Shown piece by piece: positions 30,412 to 38,134 of a stretch of DNA of 50,501 bases. The stretch's first letter is position 1. Each line of letters opens with the position of its first letter. This stretch comes from Thermoanaerobacterales bacterium. GTDB taxonomy: Bacteria > Bacillota > Desulfotomaculia > Desulfotomaculales > JASEER01. Made by a program: the position numbers and the translations under genes. The notes under the pieces were generated by a model. That model saw nothing but the letters and a program-made list of their open reading frames with translations. It was not told the origin of the DNA and made no database searches. The stretch lies in the NCBI GenBank assembly GCA_030019475.1, contig JASEER010000005.1, positions 33,043 to 83,543 on the forward strand. The letters run 5' to 3'.

Positions 30412-30835
30412 CGCGTTCGATCCGCTTTGTCAGCCGGACCCGGGTTCCCTGGCCGGGAGCGGAAATAACCTCCACCGTGTCCATGAAGGATTCCATAAAG
30501 GCGAAGCCCAGTCCGAGCCGCTCGGGGGTACTGGTAAAACCGGGGACTTGGGCCTGCGTGACGTCCTGAATGCCCTCGCCCTCGTCCTCGACCATGACCT
30601 CGAGCCCGTGTTCGGTCAGTATGGCATCCAGGCGGACCGTTTCTCCCGAGCGTTCCCGGTAACCGTGGATTATGGCGTTTGAGACCGCCTCCGAAACGGC
30701 GCCTTTGATATCGTCAAGCTCGGACACCGTGAAATCCAGTTGCGAGGCGAGGGCCGCCACGGCCACGCGGGCCAGGCCGACGTTTTCGGGCCGGCTGTCG
30801 AACGCCATCCGTAACCGGTTCTTTATCTTAACCAT
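30389..30835 (-). CDS. spoIIAB: Anti-sigma F factor / serine kinase SpoIIAB
   Basis: Binds and inhibits SigF and phosphorylates SpoIIAA, so that SigF becomes active only in the forespore. The 148-residue GHKL ATPase has the N box DIKGAVSEAVSNAIIHGYR, the G1 box VEDEGEGIQDV and the G2 region ERLGLGFAFMESFMDTVEV. Its N-terminal eight bases overlap spoIIAA and its end overlaps sigF, giving a fully coupled three-gene set. Confidence 0.97.
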   Translation of the reverse strand: MVKIKNRLRMAFDSRPENVGLARVAVAALASQLDFTVSELDDIKGAVSEAVSNAIIHGYRERSGETVRLDAILTEHGLEVMVEDEGEGIQDVTQAQVPGFTSTPERLGLGFAFMESFMDTVEVISAPGQGTRVRLTKRIERGEHARAH

Positions 30836-31190
30836 TGTTGCTCCCCTCTCCCCCCGCCAGGCCGGCCAGGGCTTCGGCCTCGGAGTCGTAAAGGCGGCTG
30901 AGCCGCGTCAGCCCGGAAAACTCCAGGACACGCCGCACAGCGGGTGACACGCCGACCAGGGCCATAGATCCGCCCTGTCCCGTGATGCGCTTGTACCGCC
31001 CGAGGATGACGCCCAGCCCGGAACTGTCCAGGAAAGTGACATCGGACATATTCAGGATCAGGTTCCGTGCCCGACTGCGGTCCAGTTCCCGTTCCAGATG
31101 GCGGCGCAAATTGTCGGTGACCCGCAGGTCGATTTCTCCCCCCAGGCGGGCAATGAGGGTCTCGTTTCTGACGTCAAAGGCAGGTTCCAA
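30828..31190 (-). CDS. spoIIAA: Anti-anti-sigma factor SpoIIAA
   Basis: STAS-domain protein that, when unphosphorylated, pulls SpoIIAB off SigF. The 120 residues include RVTDNLRRHLERELDRS, and LNMSDVTFLDSSGLGVILGRYK, where the DSSG serine is the phosphorylation site. The start is TTG 31190, with a GGGGGAGGG site ten bases away. The upstream 136 bases to dacF hold a candidate sigma-H promoter, which is how the operon is switched on in Bacillus. Confidence 0.96.
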   Translation of the reverse strand: MEPAFDVRNETLIARLGGEIDLRVTDNLRRHLERELDRSRARNLILNMSDVTFLDSSGLGVILGRYKRITGQGGSMALVGVSPAVRRVLEFSGLTRLSRLYDSEAEALAGLAGGEGSNNG

Positions 31191-31226
31191 CGGTTCTTAT
31201 CCCTCCCCCGCATGGTTTTTGCTTTT

Positions 31227-31255
31227 CCTTTCGCCACCGGGAAAGAGAATCCTGC
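31227..31255 (-). promoter_or_regulatory. Candidate sigma-H promoter of the spoIIA operon
   Basis: On the minus strand GCAGGATTC (fits RnAGGAwWW at eight of nine positions), an 11-base spacer and GGCGAAAGG (fits the RnnGAA part of RnnGAATww, but not its last three bases). Position is right for control of spoIIAA-spoIIAB-sigF by sigma-H, as known in Bacillus. The second element is imperfect. Confidence 0.42.
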
Positions 31256-31326
31256 TAAATTATTCCAATAGACCCCGACAAAAATATGGGGCGGACCGTA
31301 CCGGGCCTGCCCCGTACTGCGTCAGT

Positions 31327-32484
31327 TTACCCGAGGATGTGGCGGCTTATCTTCCACCATTGCTGGATGAATGTTGCCCGGGGAACGCTCCGCGTTGCCA
31401 CTATGGGAACGCGGCGGAGTTCGTGACCGTCTTTTGTCAGGACGTAGTCCCCGACTTTTTGGCCTTTGCGCACGGGGGCTGTCAGGCGCACGGGGATCTC
31501 AATACGTGAACCGATCCCTTTTGTCTCGCCCTTTGGAACGACGACCGCCGCTTCATTGGCCACGGCCAGGTCGACACTGGGCGCAGTGCCTTTTTCCACC
31601 GGAACGGTTTTAATCTTTTGTCCTTCCTTGGCCAGGAGCAGGCCCTGGTAACGGGCGAAACCCCAGTTAAAAAGCTTCATCGACTCCTGGAAATGGCTCT
31701 TCGGTTCCGGGCAGCCCAGAACCACGGCGATAAGTCTCAGGTTGTCCCGCCTGGCGCTGGAAGCCAGGCAGAACTGTGCTTCATTCGTCCAACCGGTCTT
31801 GCCGGCGTCGGCGCCCCGGTACCACCATAAGAGCTTGTTGGTATTCCAGCACTTAAACTTGCCGCCGCGCAGGTCATACTCCTTGAGCCGGGAGACCTCG
31901 CGTATAATTGGATGGCGCAAAGCCTCGCGCAGGATTACGGCCTGGTCGTAGGCCGAGGAATACTGGCCCTCGTCAGGCAACCCGGTGGTATTGACATAAT
32001 GGGTGTTGGTGAGCCCGAGCGCGTGGACCTTTTCGTTCATTTGCTGGACAAAGGCCTCTTCGCTCCCGGCCAGGTGCTCGGCCACGGCCACGCTGGCGTC
32101 ATTGGCCGATGCCGTGGCAATGGAGATCAGCATCTCGCGGAACGTGAACTGCTCCTGGGGAGCGAGAAAGATCTGCGAGCCGCCCATCCCTGAGGCGTGT
32201 TCGCTGGCTTCCACCATGTCCTCCAGCCGTACTTTGCCTTTTTCCAGCGCCTCGGCGGACAGGAGCAGCGTCATAATCTTGGTGACCGAGGCAATCGGCT
32301 GGCGGCGGTTAGGCTCCTTTGAAAAAAGAACCTGTCCGGTGACCGCGTCCATCAGCAGGGCGGACGCCGCCTTTGTTTCCAAAGGTGCTTTGCCGGGGGT
32401 GATGACCTTCTCTGCCGATGCTGCGGGGGCCAGAGTGAAGACGAGGATTGCTGTCAGAACAAGGGCGAGCAACCGCCTGCGCAT
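31327..32484 (-). CDS. dacF: D-alanyl-D-alanine carboxypeptidase, DacF-like
   Basis: Penicillin-binding protein 5 type carboxypeptidase that trims peptidoglycan pentapeptides; in Bacillus DacF regulates spore cortex crosslinking. From ATG 32484 the 385-residue protein has a signal peptide (MRRRLLALVLTAILVFTLAPAASA), SxxK in ASVTKIMTLLL, SxN in TASANDAS, and KTG in AGKTGWTNEA. A C-terminal PBP5 domain (VPVEKGTAPSVDLAVANEAAVVVPKG) follows. Readable residues upstream of this start overlap tRNA-Trp and are not real. It precedes spoIIAA as in Bacillus. Confidence 0.95.
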   Translation of the reverse strand: MRRRLLALVLTAILVFTLAPAASAEKVITPGKAPLETKAASALLMDAVTGQVLFSKEPNRRQPIASVTKIMTLLLSAEALEKGKVRLEDMVEASEHASGMGGSQIFLAPQEQFTFREMLISIATASANDASVAVAEHLAGSEEAFVQQMNEKVHALGLTNTHYVNTTGLPDEGQYSSAYDQAVILREALRHPIIREVSRLKEYDLRGGKFKCWNTNKLLWWYRGADAGKTGWTNEAQFCLASSARRDNLRLIAVVLGCPEPKSHFQESMKLFNWGFARYQGLLLAKEGQKIKTVPVEKGTAPSVDLAVANEAAVVVPKGETKGIGSRIEIPVRLTAPVRKGQKVGDYVLTKDGHELRRVPIVATRSVPRATFIQQWWKISRHILG

Positions 32485-32520
32485 CGTAATACCTGCCTCC
32501 CTTATGCTGTTTCTCCATTG

Positions 32521-32550
32521 TATTATGTACCGGCGGCGAAAGGAAATACG
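32521..32550 (-). promoter_or_regulatory. Candidate forespore (sigma-F/G-like) promoter of dacF
   Basis: On the minus strand a -10 CATAATA (fits the sigma-G CATnnTA form) has CGTATT 17 bases upstream, near the GTATA-type -35 of forespore sigma factors. dacF is forespore-controlled in Bacillus. The same -10 could also be read by sigma-A. Weak evidence. Confidence 0.32.
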
Positions 32551-32583
32551 GAGACAGGGGTCGGTTGGAGACTTAGGCGAGGC

Positions 32584-32613
32584 TTGACTCGGTACCGGTG
32601 TAAACCCTATAAT
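32584..32613 (+). promoter_or_regulatory. Strong sigma-A promoter of tRNA-Trp
   Basis: TTGACT (5 of 6), an 18-base spacer, then a perfect TATAAT, ending 11 bases before the mature tRNA 5' end. Transcription would start only a few bases before the tRNA. Confidence 0.85.
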
Positions 32614-32624
32614 GAAAGGTGCAC

Positions 32625-32698
32625 GGGGGATTAGTTCAATGGTAGAACAGCGGTCTCCAAAACCGTCGATGTGGGTTCGACTCCTGCATCCCCCGCCA
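32625..32698 (+). tRNA. tRNA-Trp (anticodon CCA), CCA end encoded
   Basis: A complete 74-base cloverleaf. The acceptor stem pairs GGGGGAT with ATCCCCC; the discriminator is G, followed by an encoded CCA. The D arm contains TTAGTTCAATGG. The anticodon stem GCGGT/ACCGT encloses loop CTCCAAA, with anticodon CCA at 32657-32659. The T arm is GTGGG-TTCGACT-CCTGC. It is the only tRNA in the window, on the strand opposite dacF, in the gap between dacF and an unknown gene. trpS lies 11 kb away. Confidence 0.97.
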
Positions 32699-32746
32699 TA
32701 TGAAACGACAGGCAGTTCCAATATGTTGGAACTGCCTTTTCATATG
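32697..32746 (+). terminator. Nested inverted repeat and terminator after tRNA-Trp
   Basis: An inner perfect 12-base stem (AGGCAGTTCCAA/TTGGAACTGCCT, loop TATG, 32710-32737) is followed by TTT. An outer 9-base repeat CATATGAAA/TTTCATATG (32697-32705 and 32738-32746) encloses it and begins inside the tRNA CCA end. It fits a terminator for the tRNA and could also stop transcription of the unknown gene arriving from the other side, although the T-run there is weak. Confidence 0.75.
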
Positions 32747-32763
32747 AGCCTTATGAATTCTTA

Positions 32764-33432
32764 CTAGGCCTCTTTGCCGGCTTTCCTCTCGTTTTCCAGG
32801 GCGGTGTCCAGGGCCTGGTTGGTGAGGGCCAGCAGCCGGGTGGAGTAGTCGCGGCACAGGGCCTCGGTATGGATGTAATCAAACCCGTAGGGCAGAAGGT
32901 TTAAGGCGATAATCGATCCAAAGGCCTGGGCGTAGTTGGGGGCCGTGACGTAGTGGCGGAAACGCCTGGTGATGTCCTTAGAACCATCAAGGGTGACATA
33001 CCGGCGGGCCGTTCCATCAGTAACCCGGTCGTTCAGGGTCTTGCCCTGACCGTCGAAGGCGGCATCCGGAAGCTCGGCCAGGCCCAAGGCGCGGAAGGAC
33101 CTGTCCAATCGGGCGGCATAGGCATCACGAAAGGCCCGCAGGGCCTCGGGATCGGGTTGGGGCTTGGTGCGGCCCTCGGCCGGCTTGCGCAGCAGCCAGT
33201 TGGCCCGGGTGGTGGCGAGGTGGAAGGTATAGACACCAAATTCCCACAGGAGCTGGCGGCGAGCCTCCTCGAAGTAGTCCTGGTCCAGGTCGGGGAACTC
33301 CCCGGTACGTTCGTTAACAAGGTTATTGTACGACTCGAAAAAACCTTCGGGGTACATTCCCTGCGTCAGCCCGCCCATCACCAGGTCACAGGTCTGTTCC
33401 GCCAGGTTGCGGGCGCGTTCGGTGTTCGACAC
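32764..33432 (-). CDS. Hypothetical protein next to zinc-type binding protein
   Basis: A 222-residue protein I do not recognise. It looks soluble and largely helical, without signal peptide or membrane segment. Features are TCDLVMGGLTQGMYPEGFFESYNNLVNERTG near the N-terminus, an aromatic stretch QLLWEFGVYTFHLATTRANWLLRKP, a Pro-rich spacer with TKPQPDPEAL, and NLLPYGFDYIHTEALCRDYSTRLLALTNQALDTA near the C-terminus. The start is GTG 33432 with a perfect AAGGAGGT nine bases upstream. It begins 25 bases after the stop of the zinc-type lipoprotein gene, so the two probably share a transcript. Confidence 0.75.
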   Translation of the reverse strand: MSNTERARNLAEQTCDLVMGGLTQGMYPEGFFESYNNLVNERTGEFPDLDQDYFEEARRQLLWEFGVYTFHLATTRANWLLRKPAEGRTKPQPDPEALRAFRDAYAARLDRSFRALGLAELPDAAFDGQGKTLNDRVTDGTARRYVTLDGSKDITRRFRHYVTAPNYAQAFGSIIALNLLPYGFDYIHTEALCRDYSTRLLALTNQALDTALENERKAGKEA

Positions 33433-33457
33433 GAGATCGGTACCTCCTTGTGTCACT

Positions 33458-34432
33458 TCAACGTAGGAGCCCCTCGGCAAGGGCCTGCAGGTTATACCGC
33501 ATAAGCCTCAGATAGCTGTCTCTTCCGGGCAGACCGGGACCGCCGAGGGGATCCAGGATGATGACGCGGCCCCCCAACTCGGCGGCGATGACCCGGGCGG
33601 TTTGGGTGTTTAACTGCGGCTCGGCGAGGACGGTGGACGCTTTTGCGACGCGGGCGGTGTCAACGACGCCGGCGATCCACTTGGCCGACGGTTCCTTGCC
33701 GGGAAAGGCCTCCACCACGGCCACCTGTTCAAGCCCGTAACGGCGTGCCAGATAAGTCCAGGCGGCGTGGACGGAGACGAACCGCCGGTCCGTAATCGTC
33801 CCGACAGTGGTGCGGAAGCTTTCGTCCAAGGCCTCCAAGGCCGACTGGTAGTCCCGGAGGCGGGCGGCAAAGTAATCGCGGTTTTCCGGCGCGGCCTCGG
33901 TCAGGGCCCGGGCGACGGCCGGCGCGATGTGATCATGCACCAGGACGGGGTCCAGCCAGACGTGCGGATTCACACCGTGATGGTCATGATCGGAGCCGGC
34001 CTCCGGCCCATCCTCCCCGTGAGCCTCGCCGCTGTTTTGCTCGGTAATGAGGGCGGAGGCGGGGATGGTCTCAAGCACGGCCACGTCCACGCGGTCGCCA
34101 CGGCCGCCATCTCCCAAGCGTGCCGCCCAGTCGTCCAGGCCGGGCCCGACGCTGATGAAGACGCGCGCCGCCGTGAGACCGCGCATCTGTTCAGGCGTCG
34201 GCTCGAAGGTGTGCGGGCTGGCCCCCGGGGGCAGAAGCGTGACGACCTCGACCCGTTCTCCGCCGATTTGGTGCGCTATGTCGGCCAGCGGGAAGATCGT
34301 GGCCGCCACCTTGAGTACCTTGGAGTCGTGGCTTCCACTGTCGGCGGGAGAACCAGCGGCGCAGCCGACAAGGATAACCAGAGCGGTGACAAGGACAAGG
34401 GTCATAAGACCGTGCCGACAGCCCATCGCCAT
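33458..34432 (-). CDS. Zinc/manganese-type ABC transporter substrate-binding lipoprotein (ZnuA/TroA family)
   Basis: Cluster A-I metal-binding lipoprotein, 324 residues. The signal peptide ends in lipobox LVGC (lipidated Cys24). The metal-site pattern is visible: GASPHTFEPTP (His74), a His-rich acidic loop with SDHDHHGVNPHVWLDP (about 147-162), VSVHAAWTYLARRYGL, and LAEPQLNTQTARVIAAELG near the C-terminus. The His-rich loop is typical of zinc binders. ATG 34432 follows GGGAGGGGG. No cognate permease or ATPase gene is adjacent; the downstream gene is an unknown 222-residue protein. It diverges from the T-box Liv operon. Confidence 0.9.
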   Translation of the reverse strand: MAMGCRHGLMTLVLVTALVILVGCAAGSPADSGSHDSKVLKVAATIFPLADIAHQIGGERVEVVTLLPPGASPHTFEPTPEQMRGLTAARVFISVGPGLDDWAARLGDGGRGDRVDVAVLETIPASALITEQNSGEAHGEDGPEAGSDHDHHGVNPHVWLDPVLVHDHIAPAVARALTEAAPENRDYFAARLRDYQSALEALDESFRTTVGTITDRRFVSVHAAWTYLARRYGLEQVAVVEAFPGKEPSAKWIAGVVDTARVAKASTVLAEPQLNTQTARVIAAELGGRVIILDPLGGPGLPGRDSYLRLMRYNLQALAEGLLR

Positions 34433-34536
34433 CCGGAGCCCCCTCCCGATCAGTGTTTGAAGAGGTGTTTATCCCATCCCCTATCTAACTATACCCGTCG
34501 GGTGTCAGTCAAGAGGACAAACGGCACAGAAAACTA

Positions 34537-34565
34537 TTGACGCCATGTGTCGCAGATGGTAGATT
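34537..34565 (+). promoter_or_regulatory. Promoter of the T-box / Liv operon
   Basis: TTGACG (5 of 6), a 17-base spacer and TAGATT (4 of 6). The predicted transcription start near 34572 is right at the base of T-box stem I. Confidence 0.6.
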
Positions 34566-34571
34566 CATCAT

Positions 34572-34912
34572 AATTACATAGCCTGAAGGCGATGACGGAG
34601 GAAAGTAGGGCGTCCGGAACTCACAGGGAGGAAGGGTCGCCGACTGCAAGCCTTTCCAGGGAAGGCGCACCGAAGTTCCCTCCGGAGCCGCCACCTGAAC
34701 GGGGGATGTCGGGGATCAGGGAGGCTTTTTGAGTCGCTTTGCGATCCGACCTCCTCTCCAGTAGACGTGGCCGGGGACTTCCGCCGTTAAAAGGAAGAGG
34801 GGTTACGCGGTACCGTTACGAGTACCGTTTTGACCCTTGGAGCGGGCCTTCGGGCCAAACAGGGTGGTACCACGGAAGACCTTTCGTCCCTGACGGACGA
34901 AAGGTCTTTTTT
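34572..34912 (+). promoter_or_regulatory. T-box riboswitch upstream of livK
   Basis: A full T-box leader that senses uncharged tRNA. Stem I is closed by AGCCT (near 34579) with AGGCT (near 34722). It contains the GATGACGGAGGAAAGTA element and a CAGGGAGG AG-bulge region. Its 3' side carries GAGCCGC...GAAC. The T-box sequence AGGGTGGTACCACGG is at 34861-34875. A 12-base terminator stem GACCTTTCGTCC/GGACGAAAGGTC (34878-34906) with TTTTTT follows. By position after GAAC the specifier reads GGG (34701-34703), which would be glycine; a GTC (Val) lies seven bases on. The operon controlled is a Liv-type transporter, so the specificity needs checking. Confidence 0.93.
34878..34912 (+). terminator. T-box terminator hairpin
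   Basis: Perfect 12-base stem GACCTTTCGTCC/GGACGAAAGGTC, loop CTGAC, followed by six T. CCCT at its 5' arm end can instead pair with AGGG of the T-box sequence, which forms the antiterminator when uncharged tRNA is bound. Confidence 0.92.
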
Positions 34913-35030
34913 AGTATGGCGGGTTCTGTCGTGACGATGAGAGAACGTTAAGGGAGGGGATATCCGGCAACCCTTCAGGGAGAGGCTTTCCAACGCTGCC
35001 GACAGTCTATTGCGAGGAGGAATTGAAAGG

Positions 35031-36215
35031 ATGAGGAAACGAAATCCAGTTGTCATTGCCTTCTGTCTTCTTGCGGCCTTGTTGCTCCTGGGTGCCGGTT
35101 GCTCCCCGAAGACCGGGGCGCCTGCCAAGGGGGAGCTTGAGCCCTATAAGATCGGTGCCGTGATTGACATCAGCGGTTCGGCTGCATCACTCGGCGAACC
35201 CGAAAGGGACACTCTGGAGATGCTTGTTGAAGAGCTGAACGCCAAGGGAGGAATCGACGGACATCCTGTTGATCTCGTTATCCTTGACAACAAGTCTAAC
35301 GAGACGGAGGCCGTGTTGGCCGCCAAGAGACTGATCGACCAGGACAAGGTACTGGCTGTCCTCGGGTGCAGCACGAGTGGCCCCACGTTGGCGATGTTGG
35401 ACACCATACAGAAGGCCAACGTGCCGCTGATTTCCCTGGCGGCTTCGGCCAAGATCGTGGAACCGGTCGGCGAGCGGCGGTGGGTGTTCAAGACGGCCCA
35501 GAGCGATATCCTTGTTGCCAACAAGATCGCCCGTTATCTTTTGGAAAAGGGCCTCAAGGACGTCGCCTTCCTCTCAATGAACAACGCTTACGGCGACTCC
35601 GGTCGTGAGTGTTTTGAAAAGGCGGCCGCCGACATGGGACTCAATATCGTGGTCAAAGAGAAGTTCGAGGCCACAGATAAGGATATGACATCCCAGATCG
35701 CCAAAGTTAAGGCCTCGAAGGCGCAGGCGACAGTAGTGTGGGCCATTCCGCCGTCGGCGGCCATCGTTACCAAGAACTACCATGACATGGGACTGCAAAT
35801 ACCTCTCATCCACACCCACGGCATCGGCAACAAAGCCTTTATTGATCTGGCCGGTGAGGCTGCCGACGGCGTGATCCTCCCTGTAGGGAAGATCCTGGTG
35901 GCCGAACAGCTTCCTGACAACGACCCGCAGAAGCAAGTTCTGCTGGAGTACATTGCCGCTTACGGGAAAAAGTACAATGAGCGTCCCAGCACTTTCGGCG
36001 GCCATGCGCACGACGGTTTCAGTCTAGCGGTTAAGGCTCTTGCCGAAGCCGGACCGGACCGGGCCAAAATCCGTGACGCCTTGGAAAGCATAACCGGTTA
36101 CGCGGGGATCAGCGGTGTGTTCACTCTTTCACCCCGGGACCATAACGGGTTGGGCGAAGATTCCATGGTAATGGTCGAAATCAGAGACGGAAAATGGCAA
36201 CTCATGACACAATAA
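35031..36215 (+). CDS. livK: Branched-chain amino-acid type ABC transporter, substrate-binding lipoprotein
   Basis: Periplasmic-type binding protein anchored as a lipoprotein, 394 residues. The signal peptide ends in lipobox LGAGC. The LivK-family region follows: YKIGAVIDISGSAASLGEPERDTLEMLVEELNAKGGIDGHPVDLVILDN, then AKRLIDQDKVLAVLGCSTSGPTLA and FKTAQSDILVANKIARYLLEKG. Ligands of the family include Leu/Ile/Val but also other amino acids, amides and urea. ATG 35031 has GAGGAGG ten bases upstream; a TTG at 35010 is in frame but lies before that site. First gene of the five-gene Liv operon behind a T-box leader. Confidence 0.93.
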   Translation: MRKRNPVVIAFCLLAALLLLGAGCSPKTGAPAKGELEPYKIGAVIDISGSAASLGEPERDTLEMLVEELNAKGGIDGHPVDLVILDNKSNETEAVLAAKRLIDQDKVLAVLGCSTSGPTLAMLDTIQKANVPLISLAASAKIVEPVGERRWVFKTAQSDILVANKIARYLLEKGLKDVAFLSMNNAYGDSGRECFEKAAADMGLNIVVKEKFEATDKDMTSQIAKVKASKAQATVVWAIPPSAAIVTKNYHDMGLQIPLIHTHGIGNKAFIDLAGEAADGVILPVGKILVAEQLPDNDPQKQVLLEYIAAYGKKYNERPSTFGGHAHDGFSLAVKALAEAGPDRAKIRDALESITGYAGISGVFTLSPRDHNGLGEDSMVMVEIRDGKWQLMTQ

Positions 36216-36234
36216 GTTCGGAGGACTGAGCGAA

Positions 36235-37113
36235 TTGGGCGTCGACGGGCAGTTTATTCAGTATCTGTTTTCCGGGCTTACCGTGGGAAGCATTTATGCC
36301 TTAATCGCCCTGGCGTTGGTGGTCACCTTTAACATCACCGGGATCTTCAACCTGGCGATCGGTGAATTCGTGACCATCGGCGTCCTGACCGCGGTAAGCC
36401 TCCGGGAGGCCGGTTGTCCCGATATCATGGCCTATGCCTTGGCAGTGATCATAGCCGGCGTGATCGGTGCGGCCATGGAGCGGAGCACCGTCCACCGTGC
36501 TCGTAATGCTTCCGTTCTGACGCTCATCATCATAACCATCGGCGTTGCCATCGCTCTTCGGGGTGCGGCCCTTCTCATATGGGGCACGCACCCCTACACC
36601 TTGCATCCCTTTATCAAGGCTGCGCCGATAAGTGTCGGCGGGGCGACCATCGTTCCTCAAAGTCTGCTGGTCCTTTGCCTGGCCATGGTCGCGGTGGGGA
36701 TACTTTTCGCCTTCTTCGACTTGACTTACGCCGGGAAAGCGGTGCGTGCGGCAATGGTCAACCCGACAGCGGCCCGCCTTGTCGGCATCAATCCGGAACG
36801 CCTGTCGCTTTTGGCCTTCAGCTTCAGCGGGGTAATAGCCGCTCTGGCGGGCATCTTTATCGCCCCTATCACCACAGCCACATACGACATGGGTTTCATG
36901 CTGGGTTTAAAAGGTTTCGTCGCGGCCATTCTAGGCGGGGTCACGAATGTCAACGGAGCGATCGTCGGTGGCCTGCTGCTGGGGATCATTGAAGCCTTCG
37001 CCGCGGGAACCTTATCCTCCGGGCTTAAAGACGCGGTGGCGATGGCGGTAATGATCCTGGTGCTACTCACCCGCCCCACCGGTATCCTCGGATCAACCAG
37101 AAACGGCGGCTAG
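36235..37113 (+). CDS. livH: Branched-chain amino-acid ABC transporter permease LivH
   Basis: First permease subunit, 292 residues, with about eight hydrophobic segments. Family blocks are LFSGLTVGSIYALIALALVVTFNITGIFNLAIGEFVTIG (about residues 9-47), GKAVRAAMVNPTAARLVGINPERLSLLAFSFSGVIAALAGIF, and LGLKGFVAAILGGVTNVNGAIVGGLLLGIIEAF. The start is TTG 36235, with GGAGGAC eight to ten bases upstream. It lies 19 bases after livK and 22 before livM. Confidence 0.94.
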   Translation: MGVDGQFIQYLFSGLTVGSIYALIALALVVTFNITGIFNLAIGEFVTIGVLTAVSLREAGCPDIMAYALAVIIAGVIGAAMERSTVHRARNASVLTLIIITIGVAIALRGAALLIWGTHPYTLHPFIKAAPISVGGATIVPQSLLVLCLAMVAVGILFAFFDLTYAGKAVRAAMVNPTAARLVGINPERLSLLAFSFSGVIAALAGIFIAPITTATYDMGFMLGLKGFVAAILGGVTNVNGAIVGGLLLGIIEAFAAGTLSSGLKDAVAMAVMILVLLTRPTGILGSTRNGG

Positions 37114-37135
37114 GAAGAATATGGGGTGATGATTA

Positions 37136-38134
37136 TTGGCTATTGGAAAACCGTGGCTCTGCTTGGCGGCGGCGGGCCTGCTTTTCTCTGTCCCGCTGAT
37201 CGTGACGAACACCTATATCCTGGGAATTCTGATCGTCGTTGGCCTATATGCCATCATCTCTGAGGGCCTCGGCCTGCTTATGGGCTTCGCCGGCCAGGTA
37301 TCCTTCGGCCAAGCCGCGTTTTACGGACTGGGTGCCTATACGGCGGCGGTCCTTGCCACCCGTTACCACTGTCCTCCCTTCCTCTGTGTTTTGATGGCCC
37401 CGCTGTTGCCCACCCTCGTGGCGGTGGTAATCGGCCGTCCCATCCTTAGACTGCGGGAGCATTACCTGGCCCTGGCCACGCTTGGTTTCGGGATTTTGAC
37501 TTTTTCACTCTTCAATGAGTTGACGGGTTATACCGGAGGACCTTCAGGTTTAACCGGCATCCCTTATCTCGGCATCGGTCCACTTGTAGCGGACAATGAC
37601 CGGGAGTACTACTACATCGTTTGGTGCGTGCTCGCGCTGACGTTGACGGCGACGGCGAACCTTACCAGGTCACCGACAGGACGGGCTTTCAGGGCGATAC
37701 ACGCCAGCGAGCAAGCCGCGGAAGCGATTGGTATCAACACCGCTCTGCTGAAGCTTCAGGCCTTCGGAATGAGTGCTTTTCTTGCCGGACTTGCGGGAGG
37801 GCTGTACAGCTTTTGGGTGACCTTTGTAAGCCCTGCGCCTTTCGGATTTACAGCGTCGATGGAGTTTGCTTTGATGGCTGTGCTGGGAGGGTTGGGTACC
37901 ATTTGGGGACCGGTCTTGGGGGCGGCGATTATTGTCGGGCTGACGGAGTTCCTTCGCTTCGCCGTACCCCTCATATTGCCCGCAGCCGGCGGTGAATTCG
38001 AAATAGTGTTCTTCGGAGTGATCTTCGTCTTAATAATGCTCTTACGCCCGCAAGGTATTCTTTTGCCGCGGATGGGCCGTGCCGAAAACTTTCGAGCGTC
38101 GAAGCCGCAGAGGGGTGCGAAATGCTCGCTGTAA
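37136..38134 (+). CDS. livM: Branched-chain amino-acid ABC transporter permease LivM
   Basis: Second permease subunit, 332 residues, about ten hydrophobic segments. Family features are [71 protein letters not shown], and [46 protein letters not shown], followed by [20 protein letters not shown]. The start is TTG 37136. Its last 13 bases overlap livG, so translation is coupled. Confidence 0.94.
   Translation: MAIGKPWLCLAAAGLLFSVPLIVTNTYILGILIVVGLYAIISEGLGLLMGFAGQVSFGQAAFYGLGAYTAAVLATRYHCPPFLCVLMAPLLPTLVAVVIGRPILRLREHYLALATLGFGILTFSLFNELTGYTGGPSGLTGIPYLGIGPLVADNDREYYYIVWCVLALTLTATANLTRSPTGRAFRAIHASEQAAEAIGINTALLKLQAFGMSAFLAGLAGGLYSFWVTFVSPAPFGFTASMEFALMAVLGGLGTIWGPVLGAAIIVGLTEFLRFAVPLILPAAGGEFEIVFFGVIFVLIMLLRPQGILLPRMGRAENFRASKPQRGAKCSL

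Noticed and set aside
31191-31326. Separate terminator for dacF before spoIIAA
   Set aside because: The only hairpin-like stretch there lacks a T-run, so read-through from dacF into spoIIAA is possible.
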